This document shows positions 33,023 to 45,690 of a stretch of DNA of 64,000 nucleotides, piece by piece; position 1 is the stretch's first letter; each line of letters begins with the position of its first letter. The position numbers and the translations under genes were made by a program. The DNA is from Semisulcospira habei. Taxonomy: Eukaryota > Mollusca > Gastropoda > Semisulcospiridae. The stretch covers positions 139,489,712-139,553,711 of the forward strand of contig BTPG01000003.1 in assembly GCA_036245525.1 (NCBI GenBank), in the 5' to 3' direction. Below the pieces are notes generated by a model. It ran no database searches, was not told where the DNA came from, and saw nothing but the letters and a program-made list of their open reading frames with translations.

Positions 33023-33067
33023 CTGTGTTTATGCGCTTGTCTCCTTGGCGTTTCTATCACAGTAAAC

Positions 33068-33538
33068 TTAATCCCTTCACTGCCGGATAATAGTGAACGT
33101 GAGACCACTGCAAGAGGCATTGATTCTCATGAGCCCCCGCAGTTGCGAGGGCTCATGAGGATCTATGCCTCTTCCTGAAACCGCTTCGTAGCCATGTAAC
33201 GACTGGGTTTGTTTTTGCGTCGAATTGACACTTTAATTAAAGGCGCAATCTGAGGTAGTGATAGGGTCAAACCCCGATTTATCTCCTCGGTTCCCAAAGT
33301 GGAAGTAAGGGCAGATCTTTACTACGAATAGGAATAGATTCTCATGATCCCAGTGCGGCTGCAGTGGCTCGATCATGAACGTCTGTGTCTTCTTGCAGTG
33401 TAAAAGAAATAAAGTTAAAATACTCCTTATTCGGTCGATTCTTTTACCGCTTATGGAGATGAGCTTTACTAGCAAAAGACGCAGATCCTCATGTACCCCT
33501 GCAACTGCATGGGCTTATGAGAATATATACCGCTTTCA
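33068..33538 (+). repeat. three PAL-1 hairpins
   Basis: 33110-33174 follows the normal left flank (TTAATCCCTTCACTGCCGGA). 33328-33398 is a diverged variant, GATTCTCATGATCCCAGTG with a paired GATCATGAACG. 33471-33538 has GCAAAAGACGCAGATCCTCA and CCCCTGCAACTGCATGGG. Confidence 0.75.
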
Positions 33539-33541
33539 GTT

Positions 33542-33621
33542 TTATCTCATTCGAGACGTGCCGCCTCCGGATACGCGGCTTACGCCGCGTATCCGGAGGC
33601 GGCACGTCTCGAATGAGTTAA
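33542..33621 (+). mobile_element. PAL-4 element, perfect arms, 80 bp
   Basis: TTATCTCATTCGAGACGTGC to GCACGTCTCGAATGAGTTAA. Apart from the A/T at the fourth position of the left end, the arms are exact complements around GGCTTACGCC. Confidence 0.95.
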
Positions 33622-34159
33622 GCGTACGATATCCCTGTTCATCAAAAAGTTGTCCACCGCCTTTAGTCAACTAAGATTTTTAGAAAATGCAATGTAACAC
33701 TGTTATACAAAATTATAGGTCAGTAAAACGAAACTAATCCTGTGACACATTTTATTCTTCTCTTTCTTTATGTATTTTGTTTTCATACATCGCTTTTTCT
33801 CAAAGAATCTCTCAGAAACTATTGCGCTCTTTTTGTGATGATGAGAAATGGTAAGCGAAGCGAAGGTAAACTCTCTCACGTCTAGTGTCAAGTTCATTTT
33901 TTCCATGGTGTTAGTAGTGTGATCTCTTAAATAGGACCCTAAGTCAGCACAAAACACAGACCTGATTTAACGGAGACCCTAAGCCAACAAAACGTGGGAC
34001 TTATTTAGTCTGACAAAGCAAAATTATCTTGTGGCTATTTCGGAGCCCTTTTTTTCGGCCACAAAGGAAAAAGTATTTGTGAGGTCATGAACTTTCTGTA
34101 CAAGATCTTAGTGTTGAGGAAAATTCTACAGCACTATTGTTGCCGGACTACATTTGCGA
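33622..34159. other. no recognisable feature
   Basis: AT-rich sequence with no palindrome, repeat or coding signal that I can support. Confidence 0.5.
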
Positions 34160-34231
34160 TTAACCCTTTGGCTGTCGGTAGCATTTTAAAATCATTGTGA
34201 CCAAAATTCCTAACGACAGCCAAAGGGTTAT
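34160..34231 (+). repeat. PAL-3 element, diverged centre
   Basis: TTAACCCTTTGGCTGTCGG to CGACAGCCAAAGGGTTATA. The terminal stems are exact but the centre no longer pairs fully. Confidence 0.85.
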
Positions 34232-34267
34232 ACAAAATTTTTTAGCTATATGATTCTGTCGTGTTAG

Positions 34268-34365
34268 ACGCCCCCCCCCCCTCCCCCTTCCCCCCCCCTC
34301 CCCCCCCCCCCCCACCTCGCCCTCCCCCCCTCCCCCCCCCCCCCTCGCCCTCCCCCTCCCCCCAA
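34268..34365 (+). repeat. C-rich low-complexity tract
   Basis: Runs of C broken by T and G. It could adopt unusual secondary structure and is error-prone to sequence. Confidence 0.9.
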
Positions 34366-35329
34366 AAAAATACAAAAAAATACAAAAAATAATTTTCTGT
34401 ATATGTTGTGTTGACTTGTGGCCCTTTAACTAAACGTCATCATTTTATTGTGTGTATGCACGGGTTGGGGATGTTGACTATTCTTAATGAGCGAGCGATA
34501 GCAAGACTTCCCCCAAACCTTCACCTGGTTGCTTGGGTCGCCGCGACCTACAGAATTCTGTCGACGTAATTTTCTGCAACTTTATTCTTTTATTGTTTCA
34601 AAATGCGACATCTTTCTTAGATTGGTGGCCTGCAGTGACGTGAAACTTAAAATGATAACGTCACACGACAGAGTCAAGGTCATGAATCGAAAGCGAAGCT
34701 TCCTGCGAAATTCACCTCGTGAATATTCAAAAGCATAGCGAATAAGCAGTTAGTGGAAGAAAAAATCAAGATGGGAATAACTATAACCCACAAAGTCCCT
34801 TCCATATGCGAGCTGTCCTCGCTGTCAAGGGTCTCTACCTTTTGTCTTTGATCTGATTCTGATGTTGAAATATCTCCTATTGAAAAAGCATCGCAGATCT
34901 GACAATGCGTCAGTGAGTTCTATAAGGACGCAATACATACGCGTCATTAATTTGTCAAACGTCATTTGTCATGACGTTTGTTTGCTGTTGTTTTTGATTT
35001 GTTTTTGTTTTTTGGGGGTGTTTTATGTTTGTTGTTGTTTTTTGTTTTGTTTATTTGTTTGTTTGTTTGTTTTTTGTTGTTGTTTTTTGTTGCTTTTTTA
35101 CGTGATATAAGTTTCACTTTCGCTTCAAGACTTGAGAAAATGGTGACAAAACTAGAATTTCACGGTGTGATTTCAGTCTTGCTATAACTTGTGTGAAATC
35201 AGGTTGACTTTACCTAGCAACATGCTATACAAAGTACACCTGCATGCTCTTCTGAAAGTGCGTCGATGTGTGTATGTCTGTGTGCGTGTGCGTGTGCGTG
35301 CGTGCGTGCGAGCGCGCGCGCTCCAAACA

Positions 35330-35394
35330 TCTCCAAGAGACATAGATCCTCATGCGCCATCCATGCGCATGAGGATCTGTACCTCTTGGAGATG
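35330..35394 (+). repeat. PAL-1-type hairpin inside element D
   Basis: TCTCCAAGAGACATAGATCC pairs with GGATCTGTACCTCTTGGAGA around GCGCCATCCATGCGC. The same position in copy 2 carries its homologue at 43451-43510. Confidence 0.85.
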
Positions 35395-35822
35395 CGCGCA
35401 TGCGTGTGTGAGAGAAAGAGAGCGCGTGCGAGAGAGAGAATTATGTCATATTTAGAGTATTGTGTCAATGTCTTCGTGGTGACGGAGTTGCTTCTTTTAC
35501 GTCACCGCCACTGTCTGACTTTCTTCATAAGTAACGTTTTTTTTTACTGTTTTAATTTATTTTCTGAAAAGATTTAATTTTTATTGAAAAAGTTGAAATG
35601 GTACAGAGCTGGCTAATGAACTCATCCATTATCTTTATTCGAACTAGCTATATTCAAAATTTCAAGTAAATATGACAAAAATTACGGACTCTAATCTGGG
35701 TCAACCGACTTTCTATAAACTGTCTTTTATATCTTCAAGGAGACATCCTGTTACAATATGCTCGGAGGCTCTCTTAGCCACTCCTTGAAAAAAGTATTTC
35801 GCTAAGTTTCAAGCTTATGGGT

Positions 35823-35826
<4 letters not shown>

Positions 35827-35895
<69 letters not shown>

Positions 35896-35914
35896 GCATG
35901 CACGCACGCGCGCG

Positions 35915-35945
<31 letters not shown>

Positions 35946-35954
35946 CGCACACAC

Positions 35955-35991
<37 letters not shown>

Positions 35992-35993
35992 TA
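35827..35993 (+). repeat. (CA)n microsatellite with CG variants
   Basis: CA repeat of about 167 bp with CGCA and TACA interruptions. Confidence 0.95.
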
Positions 35994-36233
35994 CGGCGCT
36001 TTGCGCCAAATGTACGTTCAACAGCGAGGTTGACGTAACTAGACATGACGTAATTTTTATCTTGTTACTTCAGTTGTCAGAGGATTAGGCTTTGACATCA
36101 TGGACATGCTATTAAATTCGCTCCACCGCGACCCATCCTAAAAAGTCCCTTCTATAAATAGAAGGGACTTTTTTTTTTTAAACAAGATAGAAGGCGCAAG
36201 TCGTGTTAACTATTGAAGATGGAAGTAACAAGT

Positions 36234-36655
36234 GGGGCGGTCCGTGGCGCAGTGGTTAAGGCGCCTGCCACCAATGCCAAAGGTGTGCGGTTCGATACCG
36301 GGTTCCGGCGTTGGACTTTTCTCCTCTGGTAAGTGTCACCGTTAATTCGGGCGGACCGTCGGGGGTTCTTTCTCCGGGTACTCCGGTTCTTCCACCCCCC
36401 CCCCCCCCCCCCCCCACTTTGGTACCGGTCTCAGGCCACTTTACAAATTTCAAATACAAGCGATCAAAAATCTCTGTAACTTGAGTAGCTGACTGGCCCT
36501 TCGTTTGTCTTGTACTGTGTTTGTCTTAAATGGCGTATATCCGTGTCTGTTTCGTGAGTGTGTGTGTTGGGTTTCAGGCGCGGCGCTTTGAGTCGATTTC
36601 CCCAAAATTGAGAAAAAGCGCCTATATAATAACGGTATTATTATTATTATTATTA
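36234..36655 (+). mobile_element. tRNA-derived SINE, copy 1
   Basis: The head contains an RNA polymerase III A box, GTGGCGCAGTGG (36245), and B box, GGTTCGATACC (36289), at tRNA-like spacing. The body has TCCGGGTACTCCGGTTCTTC and GGCCACTTTACAAATTTCAA. The tail is AAAGCGCCTATATAATAACG then ATT repeats. The copy at 57105 matches throughout. The head spacing and box sequences make this a SINE rather than a functional tRNA. The body may belong to one of the widespread metazoan SINE central domains, which I cannot confirm by eye. Confidence 0.9.
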
Positions 36656-36659
36656 ACAG

Positions 36660-36728
36660 TCAAGGGCAGTGCTTAATTAGCTTGGCGCCTTAAAGGCGCC
36701 AGGCTAATTTAGCACTACTACCCTTGAA
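36660..36728 (+). repeat. PAL-2 hairpin with paired arm changes
   Basis: CAAGGGCAGTGCTTAATTAGC and GCTAATTTAGCACTACTACCCTTG form the arms around GGCGCCTTAAAGGCGCC. Against the family (GTGCCAGATTAGC/GCTAATCTGGCAC), two base pairs changed on both strands. It abuts the SINE tail. Confidence 0.85.
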
Positions 36729-37059
36729 TCGTCCCTGACTTTTTCTTTTCCCGCTACATTGAAATCTTCTCTACCGATGTCTTGCGGAGTTTGACTTATG
36801 GTATACTACATTACGTACAATCTAATCTTAGGGGGAAAGTACACCTGCCCATGAAATCGTTTTAACAAAAACAAATCTAACTGACGAACGAGATTGCTAT
36901 AACCCGTCACTAGTTAGAAAATAAAATTGAACACAGTTTCTTTCTAATCAATAAAAATAATGTCTTTTCACTGCAGAAAAAAATTTAAAATTTGGAATAA
37001 AAGTCGTAAAACTATGACGTAAGAGCAAACCATAGGCATGTGAGTGTACCTTGCATGTG

Positions 37060-37117
37060 AATGGAGCGCAGCTCTGCGGTTGCAGGGACTCATGAGAGTC
37101 TGTGTCGCATGCAGATG
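37060..37117 (+). repeat. PAL-1 hairpin, eroded
   Basis: CTGCGGTTGCAGGGACTCATGAGAGTCTGTG is the right half of PAL-1; the left arm is largely lost. Confidence 0.5.
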
Positions 37118-37339
37118 TAAGACATTGAATGCGAGACTGGTGATATTCGTATACGATCGACACTCTTCACAGCATGTAGGTTCCTCATTAAAATACAATA
37201 CTGTTTTTTTTTTTCAACAAAGGCATGCTCACGTCATTGCATGAACGCAGGAAAGCAGAAAGAAATTGGCAAAAGCGTAAACGCATGCAGTTAAAATGTC
37301 AAAGGGAAATACGCATTCATCACAGAACAAATATCTGTT

Positions 37340-37402
37340 GCTGGTCTGTGATTTTGGAAATTACGGCTTTAAGCCGTGAGGTTCAAAATCACAGACTAAC
37401 AC
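37340..37402 (+). repeat. PAL-7 hairpin
   Basis: GCTGGTCTGTGATTTTGGA pairs with TCAAAATCACAGACTAAC. The centre ACGGCTTTAAGCCGT is self-complementary. Confidence 0.85.
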
Positions 37403-37558
37403 ACAAGGACAGCAACGTGTTGTTGAGTAGATCTGTCTGATGTCTTATAAAGAATTATTGCACGTTATAATCACCATTATGAATACATGCCACACAGTAA
37501 TTTTCCACGAAGAGTTGTCCAAACAAAGAGAAGTGAGTCAAATGAGTGCATCTGTTGC

Positions 37559-37645
37559 GACGAAAACATTGAATACAAATCCCGGACAAACATGCGATAT
37601 CGCACGTTTGTTCGGGCTTTTCGTCCACTGTTTGCACGTCAAAAG
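37559..37645. repeat. PAL-10 palindrome, second copy
   Basis: CCCGGACAAACATGCGATAT and its complement through ATCGCACGTTTGTTCGGG form an almost perfect core (37581-37617). Outer arms are more diverged than at 25368. Confidence 0.8.
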
Positions 37646-37803
37646 ACGCGCAGTATTTGCCTTATTTCTGATTTTCGTAACATTCCTGTTACGAGTATGG
37701 GTTATAAATGAGTTTGCCAGAGCATCCAGTATGCAAAACAAAATGTACATAATCTGATGATTTGATAGTTTTATTTTAGATATAGTTTGTTAGTTATTAG
37801 GTT

Positions 37804-38017
37804 TTAACCCATTCAGCCCTGAGGTGCTACAGCAGGAGATGGGTCGACCATGATAATTCAAGGGTAGTGCCAGATTAGCTTGGCGCCTGTCGGCGCCAAG
37901 CTAATCTGGCACAACCCTTGAATAATCATGGTCGATCCATCTCCTGCAACAGGTGCATAGTCGTTAGATGACGCCTCCAAAATTTGGGAAATACGTGCGT
38001 CTGGCTGAATGAGTTAA
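37804..38017 (+). mobile_element. PAL-2 element, complete, 214 bp
   Basis: TTAACCCATTCAGCCCTGAG to GTCTGGCTGAATGAGTTAA. The hairpin is intact around TTGGCGCCTGTCGGCGCCAA. Its right TTAA (38014-38017) is also the left TTAA of the next element. Confidence 0.95.
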
Positions 38018-38236
38018 CCCGTTCAGTGCCCGTTGACGGAAACTGTGTTTCTGCAGTCTTCGTCAATTTAACATCAACAAGCCCTACCTGTCCTAGGAAC
38101 ATGGATTCAAAGTGTTGTCAGCAAGAGGCATAGATCCTCATGAGCCCCCGCCACTGCGGGGGGGGGGGGGGCGCATGAGGATCTACACCTCTTGGAGTTG
38201 GATGTGTTCAGATTTTTTTCGGCTCTGAACGGGTTA
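38014..38236 (-). mobile_element. PAL-1 element, complete, TTAA-bounded
   Basis: TTAACCCGTTCAGTGCCCG to CTCTGAACGGGTTAA. The flank order is reversed relative to 54466-54685. The hairpin at 38121-38194 has a 14-G expansion in its centre. It shares TTAA with the preceding PAL-2 element. Confidence 0.9.
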
Positions 38237-38312
38237 ACATGGAGTAGGCGAGCAGGCCATCTCACACAGCGGGAAAGGTTTAAGTTTAAGCAGCCAGACA
38301 AAGAGGGAGGTC

Positions 38313-38525
38313 TTAACTCATTCAACTCCGGCTCGCCACGGCAAGACATGGATCGAGCGTGATAGTTCAAGGGTTGTGCCAGAATAGCTTGGCGCCCATA
38401 GGCGCCAAGCTATTCTGGCACAAACCTTGAACTATCACGCTCGATCTGTTTCCAGAAGTGTAATACAGTCTTCAGGGGGCAACTTCAAACTTTGCGGATT
38501 TCGATCCTGGAGCAGAATGTGTTAA
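38313..38525 (+). mobile_element. PAL-2b element, complete, with covarying arms
   Basis: TTAACTCATTCAACTCCGGC to GCAGAATGTGTTAA, 213 bp. The arms read ATCGAGCGTGATAGTTCAAG and CTTGAACTATCACGCTCGAT. The copy at 3519 has ATCGACCATGA and TCATGGTCGAT instead, so two base pairs changed on both strands here. Confidence 0.95.
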
Positions 38526-39187
38526 AACAGCATGTAAATGTATTTTTTAAAATTTCACAGGCGCATACAAGTAATTAGAGAGTACAGGTCTATAGACGTT
38601 TGGAATTTTTTTTTTAAGTCTATAAGCCTAGATGTACTGGACGCTCTATTAAATTTAAGTCACCGGCTACTTTCATTTCGTACCGTACCATATTATTACA
38701 TTTATAGTTACCGGCTACTTTTCACATCGTACCATATCATATCACACTATATCAAGCCATCTCATAACAATACAAAGCACACCACACGTGATTGTATAAT
38801 TATTGGGGAACATTAATATATAAAAGACCTACCTGGCCTGACGACTGGTTGCGGCTAACACTTGAACTTTCGGTGCTTGAAATTGTGGACGGAAACTTGA
38901 AAAAGTGTATGCAAACTTGAAAACGTGGAACAGAGGTCGAAAACTTGGATGCGAACTGAAAATCGGCGCCCTCAGAAATCTTCAGGAATTCCCCGCACAC
39001 ACACAGTATCACAATTTCACGAAGGGAAATAATCCTTGTATCATTCTTCGTTGTCGAAGATAGGAAAAGTATTGGAAATGTCGTGTGGCAACAAGCAATC
39101 CCGGCCGGTTATTCAGATCTCCGGGAAATCACTTTATTCCGTTCACACCCAGCGCTACGCGAGCGGGGAGAAAAAAATGGACAGACA
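38526..39187. other. no recognisable feature
   Basis: AT-rich sequence. 38690-38770 has loose CATATCATATCACAC-like repetition, and 38860-38960 repeats AACTTGAAA/AACTTGGA motifs. Nothing firmer. Confidence 0.5.
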
Positions 39188-39260
39188 CTCTCAAGACCGT
39201 AGGCACTGATTAGCATGGCACCTGAAAAGGCGCCAAGCTAATCAGGGCCTACCCCTGAGT
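39188..39260 (+). repeat. PAL-2-like hairpin, divergent but paired
   Basis: CGTAGGCACTGATTAGC and GCTAATCAGGGCCTACC are arms around GGCACCTGAAAAGGCGCC. Relative to PAL-2, at least two positions differ on both strands in a pairing-preserving way. Confidence 0.75.
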
Positions 39261-39894
39261 GATCATAAATATCATTGAATTTTCATGTTCTACGACCTGT
39301 TCGTGCTGTATTTCCTTGCACGATTTATACACGTGTTGGTACGAGTATTAAAACGGTTATCTCACGTTTCCAGCATAGCCGATGATAAGTCAGGTTTGTA
39401 GGCGATTGGGCCCGGGAAATGTTTAAGCCATGTGAGAAATGATTTGTCTGTTGAAATGTCAGCGGGGTAACATTGGATTGCAAGCAGACGACTCTCTGTC
39501 TAAAATGTCATCACGGAAACAATCTATTGCGCCACGTGTGCGCGTTGGCGACAAGTTTGTGTTTTGTTTTTGTTTTCTTTTCCGCCCGCCGGCCTAACCG
39601 ATCCCTCCAACCGCCAACCAAAATAAATAAACAGATAAGACGAAATAAAAATTGTGTGCAAGTCCCGGATCACATCGAGCCATAGGGAAATTGAGCATGT
39701 ATTGGCATGATCCCCAAACATTATGTACAAAACATGTCTAGTTATGCTATTCTATAGCGGAACGTGGATCGACTATTGTTGTTCAAGTTATCCGTACTGC
39801 CTGATTTGCTTGTATATATTTCGCAACTAGATAATTTGCCTGTGATAAGTCCTTTTACCTTGATGAGAAGAAATCCCCAACATAGAAGAAACGC
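39261..39894. other. no recognisable feature
   Basis: I found no repeat or coding signal. A 70-codon open frame at 39473 has no recognisable motif. Confidence 0.5.
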
Positions 39895-40010
39895 GCTTAG
39901 AAAGGGCAGGTACAACACACTATCAACAAAGAAAGAAACACGCTTAGAAAGAACAAGTATAACATAAATTGTGCTGTACTTTCCCTTTCTAGGCGTGTTT
40001 CGTTATTTGG
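39895..40010 (+). repeat. PAL-9 element
   Basis: GAAACACGCTTAGAAAGAAC pairs with TTTCCCTTTCTAGGCGTGTTTC around ATAACATAAATTGTGC. An extra partial left arm lies at 39878-39915. Related copies are at 54306 and 58157. Confidence 0.8.
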
Positions 40011-40104
40011 ATTTTCTTTGTATTTTACACGTTTGGTATCAGTCACTTATTTGATCTGTATTTTATTTTGGTGGTCCATCCATACCCCGCAACTAGCGTG
40101 AGGT

Positions 40105-40569
40105 TCAAACAAGATGGGATGAACCAAACCCACAAAGTCCCTTCTATATGAGAGCTGTCATCGCTGTCAAAGGTCTCTACCTTTGTCTTGACTGATTCTG
40201 AGTGAATCTCCTATGAAACGTCTCACAGATCTGCCAATGCGTCACTGAGTTCTATAAGTCTTAAATTTTACTAAAGAAGTTGAAAGGATACAAAGCTTTC
40301 AAATGAACTCATCCAATGTCTTTCTCCAGGCTAGCTATATGCAAACGTTTAAGTAAATATGACAAAAATTACGGACTCTAATCTGGGTCAACCGACTTCC
40401 TATAAACGGTTGTTTATGTCTTCAATGAAAGAAACTCGTTTGTATCTGACACACGTAAACGATGCATGCGCTTCGTTTTGGAAAACGATGTGTTCCATTC
40501 CAAATAAAATTATACGTTGTAATCTAAAACGGTTACATAAAATGATACAACAAATAGTGAAAACCAGAT
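40105..40569 (+). mobile_element. element D, copy 3, internally deleted
   Basis: It begins AACCCACAAAGTCCCTTCTA, passes TCACTGAGTTCTATAAG and jumps directly to the right-part sequence (TACGGACTCTAATCTGGGTC). It then ends in unique sequence before copy 2 starts. The D centre, with hairpin and GA tract, is missing. Confidence 0.75.
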
Positions 40570-41148
40570 AGGATGAACCATAACCCACAAAGTCCCTTCT
40601 ATATGAGAACTGTCTTCGCAGTCAAGGGTCTCTATCTTTTGTCTTTGGTTTGATTCTGACGTTGAAATATCTCCTTTTGAAAAAGCATTGCAGATGTGCC
40701 AATGCGTCATAGTAAGCTCTATAAGGGGCGCGCGCAGTGCATACGCGTCATTGGTTTGTCAAACGTCATTTGTCATGACGTATTTTTTGGTTTTGTTTTT
40801 ACGCAATTTTATATTTAACGTGATATGAGATTCGCTTCGCTACAAGACTTGGGGAAAATGGTGACAAAACTAGAATTTCACAGTACAATTTCAGTCTTGC
40901 TTTAATTTGTGCGAAATACTTTCTTAAGTGGGTGGCTAAGAGAGCCTACGAGCGTATTGTAATTGAATGTCTCATTGAAGACATAAACAACCGTTTATAG
41001 AAAGCCAGTTAACCCAGATTAGAGTCCGTAATTTGTGTCATATTTACTTGAACCTTTGTTATAGCTAGTTTGGAGAAAGACATTGGATGAGTTAGTTAGC
41101 CAGCTTTGTATCCTTTCAACTTCACTGACATAATACTCTAAATATGAC

Positions 41149-41224
<76 letters not shown>

Positions 41225-41243
41225 TTCTCTCTCTCTCTCTCTC

Positions 41244-43432
<2,189 letters not shown>

Positions 43433-43450
43433 GCACAAACATGCGCGCAT

Positions 43451-43510
43451 CTCCAGGAGGAATAGATCCTCATGCTCTCTCCAGGCTCATGAGGATCTAT
43501 GCCTGTTGGA
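43451..43510 (+). repeat. PAL-1-type hairpin in element D copy 2
   Basis: CTCCAGGAGGAATAGATCCTCATG pairs imperfectly with CATGAGGATCTATGCCTGTTGGAG. It is homologous to 35330-35394. Confidence 0.85.
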
Positions 43511-43617
43511 GCACGCGAGCACGCACGCAATAACACGCACACACACATCGACGCGCTTTCAGAAGAGCATCCTCGTGACCCGTGTACTTAGTATATCATG
43601 TAGCTAGGTAAAGTCAA

Positions 43618-44434
43618 ACTTGAATCTGGTGGGACCCTGCTTGTTGACTTCCTTCAAGGCGGAGTCGGAAGGTCATCATTACTAAGTCATGATCGCTTCC
43701 AATGTCTGCTCTTGGAAAACTTCTTGTCTTGGCAATGTTCACACTGGTTTGGAAGCGTCTCTTCACCATAATGTAGACAATTTGGTTATGGTACTCTCCA
43801 TTCGGGCTGTGCCATGTTCACCTTCTGGATGCTTTGTGTGGGCCAAATGTGTTCATCAGCTTCAGATCATTTGCGCTGGCAAATTCCAGGAGCCTTAAGC
43901 CTCTGTCGTTGGTCTCTCATTGCAGTAGCGTCCACATGTGCCTTTCAAGTTCTTAACAGAATCCTCTCCTATTTTGGCATTCCAGTCTCCCTGCACCACA
44001 AGGATGTCTTTCTTGGGGGTGTGGTCCAGGACTTCTGGCAGTTGGTCATAGAAGTCTTCTATTTCCTCATCATCATAGTTTGTTGTTGGAGCGTAAACTT
44101 GTACAATGGTGATATTAAATGGAGATGCCCTCAAACGTATGGTAATAAGCCTGCTGGAGACTGGCCGATAACTCATGACAGTGTTCACGATGTCTTTGTG
44201 GACGAGAAATCCGACACCCTGTTCGTGTTTGTCATCTCTGCCACTGTAGTACAGTTTGTGGTTTTCCTGGGTTGATGTTTCCCCAAGGTTCTTCCGTCGT
44301 ACTTCGCAAAGTCCTAGGATGATGGTCCAATGGCATCTGTTCATTTTGTGTGTCAGTTCCTCTATCTTCGCAGGCGTTTTTAATGTTCTGACGTTCCAAG
44401 TGCCAATGCTGATGTTTTTCTGGCACGGAGTTTT
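43618..44434 (-). pseudogene. LINE A endonuclease domain, inverted 5' segment
   Basis: On the minus strand the frame contains NISIGTWNVRTL, ILGLCEVRRKN (metal-binding Glu), VQVYAPTTNYD and VVQGDWNAKIGED (Asp and Asn). Past 43895 come other-frame remnants of YHNQIDYIMVKRRF and IGSDHDLVMMTF, the catalytic end of the nuclease. Its minus orientation is opposite to the rest of LINE A. The left outer border touches the target duplication AGGTAAAGTCAA (43606-43617). About 55 bp around CCTTCCGACTCCGCCTGAAG occur both here (inverted, about 43628-43680) and at the start of the plus segment. Confidence 0.9.
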
Positions 44435-45690
44435 GATGGTGGTGACCTTCCGACTCCGCCTGAAGAAAGTCAACAAGCAGGGTTCCACCAGAATCAAGTT
44501 CGATCTCGAGAAGCTAAAAGACCCAGAGGTAGCGGAAGGCATAACAAACCAAGGGGAATTACTCAGCGCTGGACAGAACAGTTAGATCCCCTGCCCCCGC
44601 CTATCAGGCACCCATTCGCCAGCCCACAGAGAAATACGCAGGTATAGAACAAGACGATCATCTACATCCCTTCTAGGCATAGATAGGAGAAAAATTCGCA
44701 CCACTGTTACTTCTAGGTGCAGAAGACACGGAGGTGGACACACTGATCAACACATTTAACACTGCTGTAACACAAACAGCTAGTGAGATCCTTGCCAAAC
44801 ACTGACAAGCAAAGAAACCTTGGGTTACAGCTGAGATCCTTGATCTGTGTGACAAGCATCGAGAATTAAAGAAAAAGAAGTCAGAGGTAGAAGGAGCTAA
44901 ACAATACAGGGAAATTAACCAGGATATTAAGAAAGCATGAAAAAGGCAAAGGAGCGGTGGACTGAAGACCATTGTAAACACGTAGAAGAAAATCTGAACA
45001 AAAATATTAGCAAAAAAGCATACCAGCTGGTGAAAGACCTGACCAGTGCAAAACAAGGACGCTCCTCTATCATTCAAGATAGCGAAGGGAACTGTTTTAC
45101 GGCAGACCAAGACATTCTGAAGAGATGGATAGAGTACTGCTCAGACTTGTACAAGCACCGAGCTGCAGGGGACCCAGGCATACTTGTCCTCCCACCAGTG
45201 ACCAACAGTGACAACTATCCCATCCTCCGAGAAGAAGTAAAGGCTGCCGTGAAGTCGCTAAAAAAAGGGGGGAAATCACCAGGAACAGACAACATCTCTG
45301 CAGAACTAGTCCAAGAAGGGGGAGAAGACATGATAAGCGCCTTACTAACTATCTGCAATAAGATCTGGCAGTCAGGAGAATGGCCCACACCATGGACCCA
45401 ATCACTTATGATAACTCTCCCGAAAAAAGGCAATTTACAACAATGCCAGAATTATAGCACGATCAGTCGTATCAATTATAGCAAAGTCGTGTTAAAGATC
45501 CTACTGAACAGGCTGAAGCCACAGGCAGAGGAAATCATAGCTGAGAAACAGGCAGGCTTCAGACCAGAGCGCAGCACAACTGAGCAGATCTTCAACATGA
45601 GAGTTCTATGTGAGAGGTACCTCCAGCACCAGCAAGACCTCTATCATGCCTTTGTGGATTTTAAGAAGGCGTTTGACCGGGTGTGGCATA
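44435..45690 (+). pseudogene. LINE A linker and reverse transcriptase, first part
   Basis: From the inversion junction the plus strand reads FRLRLKKVNKQGSTRIKFDL, then after a 131-bp insertion (44544-44674) continues in mixed frames. A long frame from 44937 has KSLKKGGKSPGTDNISAELV, NYSTISRINYSKVVLKILLN, EKQAGFRPERSTTEQIF and YHAFVDFKKAFDRVWH, where LINE B interrupts it. An in-frame stop near 44803 and one near 44938 show it is dead. LINE A belongs to the endonuclease-bearing, single-domain RTE-like type by motif style; clade uncertain. Confidence 0.85.
44544..44674 (-). mobile_element. 131-bp insertion related to the 1787 foldback
   Basis: AGGCATA at 44537-44543 and 44675-44681 flanks the insert. 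The insert runs from CAAACCAAGGGGAATTACTC through GCCCACAGAGAAATACGCAG to CTACATCCCTTCT. Read on the minus strand it ends like the 77-bp insert at 23637 and extends further upstream. Confidence 0.8.

Larger units (their letters stand above)
34767..36188 (+). mobile_element. element D, copy 1, with long terminal inverted repeats
   Basis: The left end begins TAACCCACAAAGTCCCTTCC. It runs through CAGTGAGTTCTATAAGGACG and CATTTGTCATGACGT to AATTTCACGGTGTGATTTCA. The middle holds GT-rich sequence, a PAL-1-type hairpin (35330-35394) and a short GA tract. The right part (about 35600-35810) matches 40270-40440 and, inverted, 40935-41150. A CA microsatellite (35827-35993) interrupts the right side. 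AAAAAGTCCCTTCTATAAAT with its complement at 36137-36174 may be the degraded right terminus. No transposase frame is visible. Confidence 0.7.

Noticed and set aside
36234..36310. Functional tRNA gene
   Set aside because: A and B boxes are present, but the sequence continues into a 420-bp repeat found twice with an ATT tail, and the cloverleaf is not complete. It is a SINE head.
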